64,000 bases of DNA from NCBI GenBank assembly GCA_963070105.1, contig OY718803.1, forward strand, positions 1,799,007 to 1,863,006. The letters are read 5' to 3'. Below the pieces are notes generated by a model. The model worked only from the letters and a program-made list of their open reading frames with translations, searched no databases and was not told where the DNA came from. This document shows positions 59,999-64,000 of this stretch, piece by piece. Each line of letters begins with the position of its first letter. Position 1 is the first letter of the stretch. The DNA comes from Litomosoides sigmodontis (Eukaryota; Nematoda; Chromadorea; Rhabditida; Onchocercidae). The position numbers were made by a program, and so were the translations under genes.

Positions 59999-62277
59999 AT
60001 GGATGATTCTGGTTCGTCATCCTCGTGTCGTGAGAAGCATCGTCTGGAAACGGCAGATGCATCATCTCTTTTTCTGCTGAAGGGTGAATTATATCGAAAA
60101 ATCAGTGAGCAGCGTCGAAAAGCTACGATTCCAGTGAAACCTCACAACAAGAAGGTATGCAGTATTTTTATGAAGTTATTTTCCGAAACGCAAATATTCA
60201 GTCAACTTGCTGGAAGAAGGCTGACTGTATGTTTAAAGTTATTTTTCGATGGAAGGTTGAGTGCTTTGAAGTTACTAAGCAAATGACATAACTGCGATGA
60301 ATGCAGTGGTTGGCACGTGTTGGACGCAGCGTCGTAATTGCAAATAGCTTTATAAGGAATACGAAATTTCCATAGTAAATTTTGTTGTAGAGTGTTCTAC
60401 GAATCAGCAAAGAAGAAGAGAAGAAAGTTGAAGAAGAGAAGCGGCAACGGGCAGCACGTATACGTGATTTAGAAAAGTCAATAGCACAAGATGAAGAACA
60501 GAGGAGGAGAGTACAGAAGATATTGGAAGAAAAAAGTGAAATTTATGCTCGCTTAAGCCAAGGCGAAGCAATTTTAAGTGGTTCGTTTTGTTGTATTATT
60601 AAATAAAGTCGGAGTAGTGGTTTTTGACCTTATAGATGAGTGGATCGCATGGCAGCACATAGTAATTTGAAGTCATAAATCCTTATTATTCAGGCGATAA
60701 TGAACCTGTAGAATTCCTAGTGGATTTTAATGCAAAGAGACGTGAAGAAGAGAAACAACGTTTAGATGATGCTGAAAAAGCAAAAAATGACGAAAGCGAA
60801 GCAGTGCACTTCAATCCAAGTGAAGGTATGAGTATTGTGCATGTCTTCGTTTGTGAGGTGGTGTTGGACGAAGTTATTTTGTCGGAATTTTTTTGGTTGC
60901 TAAACAGCCAACTTGAACCGTATTGATTACTAATCAATTTTATTTCACTGAATGACTGAAACTTCTCACTGTTTCCATTTATGCTTTGCAATCGATTTAC
61001 GATTTACAATATTAATGAACACTTACTTTATTTTACGATTTTTTTAGTAGTAAATTTTTTCATTCAACTATTTACTTGTTCGAAAAATAAATTTAGAACA
61101 ACGCGTTTACGGTGTTTCTCATGTTCCGCTCCCAGCAAGTGAAACTAAAAGGCAAGAACAAATACAAGAATTATTGGAACTAAGTAAGGCAAGTTTACCG
61201 AACACTACTTAAAATCTTTTAATCTTTATTTGCGTGCTTTTTTTATTGCTGTTTTTGATGTAGAAAACTGAAGTTCATCGAGCAAACCGGAAACGTTTAC
61301 TTGAAGAACGGGAAAAGAAGAAATTGGAACAGTTAAATAGAATTCGGAAGCGTAAGGGTCTGGAGGAATTACCTCCCTTCGATTCCAATGGTAAGTATTA
61401 TTTGATAATTCTAATTTAAATATCTTCACATTTTATAGCGGAAGACACAATGTATTTAACAGCAAATAGGATATGTGATTTTGATTTTATAACGATTATT
61501 GCTGTAATCAGTAACATTTGTTTCCAATTTCTCCCCTTCTGTGAAATTATATGTTCTTTACAGTAATTTACTTATAGATCCACAAGCAATTTAATTTTTA
61601 AATGATTCATATGGAATTGTTGAATTGTGTTAGCTTTCGATAGAAGAAGAATAAACAAAGGGGCAGCGTATTGTGAACGAGATTTTAACTGTTTTTTAAT
61701 GCCAGTAGTAAAAGTGGCACGTGATAGTGGTCAGGGATTATGCGCTGAATGCGGTTATTTTAGCATGAATTAAAGAAACTTGGAAAAAGATAAACAGTTT
61801 TTGTGTGGTAAGATTCATTACATAAGAGAGGTTTAAAAAAAAGAAAGGTACAGCTGTGACCAAGTCCTTTGTTGATTAAGTGGCAAGTATTTTATGGATT
61901 TCCGTAACCGGGTCCATTTTTTTTGAATTCGTTTTTCAACACCTTTATTTTAGTAGATAATGAAGCGAAATTTCTTGACATTCCTCTTCCTGATGAGCGA
62001 CCAGCAGAGTTGTGTGCAGAGCAATCAGTAGCAAAGAAATTCATTGCAGTTCGCGAGTGGGACCGTGGAAAAGGTATATTTCTTACAAAGAGAATATCAA
62101 CAATTTTGTATCTCGGCCTTTCCATACAATTTTTTAATAAGTAGATGGCGTACATATTAAAAGATATTTGACATTTATACAAAATTTCTTATTTCAGTTC
62201 TTTATGACAGATGGATCACAAAGCGTCGTGATGAACGTGATGATGAATTTGCTCCACCTTCGAGTTACTTTCGATAA
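59999..62277 (+). CDS. CCDC174: CCDC174 homologue, coiled-coil nuclear protein
   Basis: The CCDC174 family is nuclear and has been linked to the exon junction complex and splicing; the exact biochemical role is unclear. Exons: 59999-60154, 60391-60580, 60694-60825, 61097-61188, 61264-61390, 61954-62073, 62198-62277; 298 aa, shorter than the human protein (about 467). Conserved marks are the N-terminal ASSLFLLKGELYRKISEQRR, long charged coiled-coil stretches (KEEKKVEEEKRQRAARIRDL and KRLLEEREKKKLEQLNRIRK), LVDFNAKRREEE, and the C-terminal VREWDRGKV followed by RWITKRRDERDDEFAPPSSY. The donor after 61188 is GC in an otherwise perfect AAG|GCAAGT; the overlapping GT site would create a stop. AATAAA is near 62329. 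Confidence 0.92.
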
Positions 62278-62824
62278 CATCATTACGCGACTCTCTTTTT
62301 AGGATTTCAACTTTTTGTGCATGCGGATTTAATAAAACTATTTTAAAAATCGTTTTCACCTTCTGACAAACGTTATTTCATCCAATATCTTATATATTTA
62401 ACACATGACTTTATTAAATACATGATGTATGAATGAAATTTTAATGCAGGAGGATAATGGTTTTAAGGTGGTTGTCATTTGTATATTCTCATTTTCAATG
62501 TGGAAGCACTTCAGAGGTTATCCTACCTGTTCGGAGTTTTTTTATGGCGGGAAATTCTGTACACAGATTTCATTGAAAATAGTTTCGGACGGCTTAGGCA
62601 ATTGATAGGACTGTCTTGGCATATAGCACTGTTTAATTATTTAGTAATTTTGTTGTTTATTGCATAGTCTTTTCCTTTGAAGTTTATTTGTCTTAAATTT
62701 ATACGTTGGTGGGATCAGTGATATATTGTGGGATCTTATGCAGTATTCTTGTATAATGTTGAACGGATTTGTTAAATTTTAAGTTTTTCACATAACTTTT
62801 TAAGCGGAAAGCCTCGAATATTTC

Positions 62825-62826
62825 AG
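62825..62826 (+). other. Probable spliced-leader acceptor of the NTF2 gene
   Basis: An atatttcag acceptor ends just one base before the start codon, leaving a one-base native 5' UTR if used for trans-splicing. Confidence 0.6.
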
Positions 62827-62827
62827 G

Positions 62828-64000
62828 ATGAACTTTAATCCAAATTTTGAAGAAATAGGGAATGCTTTTATCCAACATTATTATTCAAAATTCGATGTAC
62901 AAGATCCTACAGCACGAAGTTCAGGTCTGAGCGACCTTTACGATCCCATGAATTCCTACATGACGTTTGAGGGTGTGCAAGTAAAAGGACGGGATTCTAT
63001 TTTACAGAAATTTGCTGTAAGTGTTTTTATTACTAGAAAAAAATATCAATTTTTCTATAGAAATGTGATATTACCTGATCAGGAAATCGGGTCTCGATTG
63101 ACAGCTCACTATCTATTTTTCTCCATATTACTGAAGTATTATTCTTCGTTAAAAATATGTAGGACCAAAGTAGTATTATCATATAGTAGTATTCGGCTAT
63201 GAATCTTGAAGTCATGGCTTCCTCCGTCAAGCTGGAAGAATAAGATTCAATTCATGTAAGTAGAGGCAGGTTTTACCTGTCACTTTAGTTATTTTGGGGA
63301 GAATCGAAAGCAGAAGGTTGCTAGAAAGCGTTTTGCTTTTCAGAACTTGTAATCTGGGGTTATTTGTGTTCTTGCTACTTTCTGTAGAAACAACTTTATA
63401 GCTGTACTGAACTAAAGGGTAGAAGCGTCACATCGTCTCTTTGCTTCTGATACATTGTCCATTCCCTTTGTTGTTTTTTTAGGCTTTGCCATTTAGAATG
63501 ATACAACGAGCAATAACAAAAACGGATTGTCAACCACTGCCAGACGGGTCCATACTTGTTGCGGTCATCGGACAACTTAAGGTAGCCTATTTTTCTTTCT
63601 CGCGTTACAAAACTTAATGTTTTTCGTAAAGGAATAATTTCAGTGGAGAACTTTAGCGCAAAGTACGAGCGAATTTTATAAATAAAAAATGTCACATAGC
63701 TGTTTATGCCTTTATAATATTGAAAAATTGCTAAAATTTACTTTTCTGTTTCAACGAATTTATAAACAATAAGAAAAGAAATTTTCGTCAGAGATTTTTC
63801 CCCTAGAAGCTGACTTAAATTTTTGGTCGTCGAACAGTAATTGCATAGGTCGTGCACAACTAAGTCAAGTAGGAAATAGCTAAATGTCGTAAAAGGCGTC
63901 TTAACATGAGCGAATTTTGCGAGGCAAGTTTAGTAGTTTTGTAAAACTAATGAGTTCAGTCACGTTGAGTCGAATTAGTCTTTTTTCAGACGGATGATGA
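62828..64000 (+). CDS. ran-4: Nuclear transport factor 2 (NTF2), partial at the right edge
   Basis: NTF2 carries RanGDP back into the nucleus through FG-nucleoporins. Exons in the window: 62828-63016, 63483-63581, and the first 11 bases of a third exon from 63990. The encoded 99 residues are MNFNPNFEEIGNAFIQHYYS, then DLYDPMNSYMTFEGVQVKG, a block ending QKFA, ALPFRMIQRAITKTDCQPLP and SILVAVIGQLK, continuing TDD at the edge. These match the first two thirds of the NTF2 fold, including the hydrophobic pocket start and the FQ/FR loop. About 40 more residues are expected beyond the window. The symbol is by orthology to the C. elegans gene and is inferred. Confidence 0.93.

Overview
The window looks like a chromosome segment from a nematode, most likely a filarial or other spirurid worm. 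The basis is an AT-rich sequence, small genes with many short introns, TTTYAG acceptors placed 1 to 30 bases before start codons (as expected for spliced-leader trans-splicing), and proteins closest in feel to nematode families. The species assignment is inference; I saw no bacterial, viral or Wolbachia-like genes.

Thirteen conserved protein genes and one zinc-finger gene can be modelled exon by exon. From left to right: the 3' part of a protein 4.1 (FRM-1 type) gene that carries a 14-unit, 29-residue repeat (1-7435, +); GTP-dependent phosphoenolpyruvate carboxykinase (10201/10815-15097, +); an alpha-type nicotinic acetylcholine receptor subunit (16190-21265, -) whose intron holds about 1 kb of a 13-bp satellite; a three-finger C2H2 gene (22482-23177, -) inside a broken inverted duplication; heat shock factor HSF-1 (27283-29749, +); a CASC3/Barentsz exon-junction protein (30019-33564, -); a Vilse/ARHGAP39 WW-MyTH4-RhoGAP protein (36593-42499, +); the tRNA methylthiotransferase CDKAL1 (44021-47286, +); a diphosphoinositol-polyphosphate-type Nudix hydrolase (48879-49655, +); the small GTPase ARFRP1 (50721-51961, -); GOLPH3 (53446-56883, +); ribosomal protein eS10 (58877-59634, +); CCDC174 (59999-62277, +); and the first exons of nuclear transport factor 2 (62828-64000, +, cut by the window edge).

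The genes are mostly housekeeping and do not form one pathway. Two local groupings are notable: ARFRP1 and GOLPH3, both Golgi trafficking factors, are head-to-head about 1.5 kb apart; and rps-10, CCDC174 and NTF2 run in the same direction with gaps of roughly 360 and 550 bp, a spacing compatible with a nematode operon.

The accessory signal lies in repeats. It comprises an 8-unit higher-order repeat inside the 4.1-like coding exon, a three-copy dispersed repeat with a hairpin that keeps its pairing through a compensatory change, an inverted duplication in which one arm has lost the zinc-finger coding part, the 13-bp intronic satellite, and a GC-rich non-coding block upstream of rps-10. Four introns are best explained by GC-AG splicing. 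I did not find a clearly new multi-gene system; the leads above are the best candidates.
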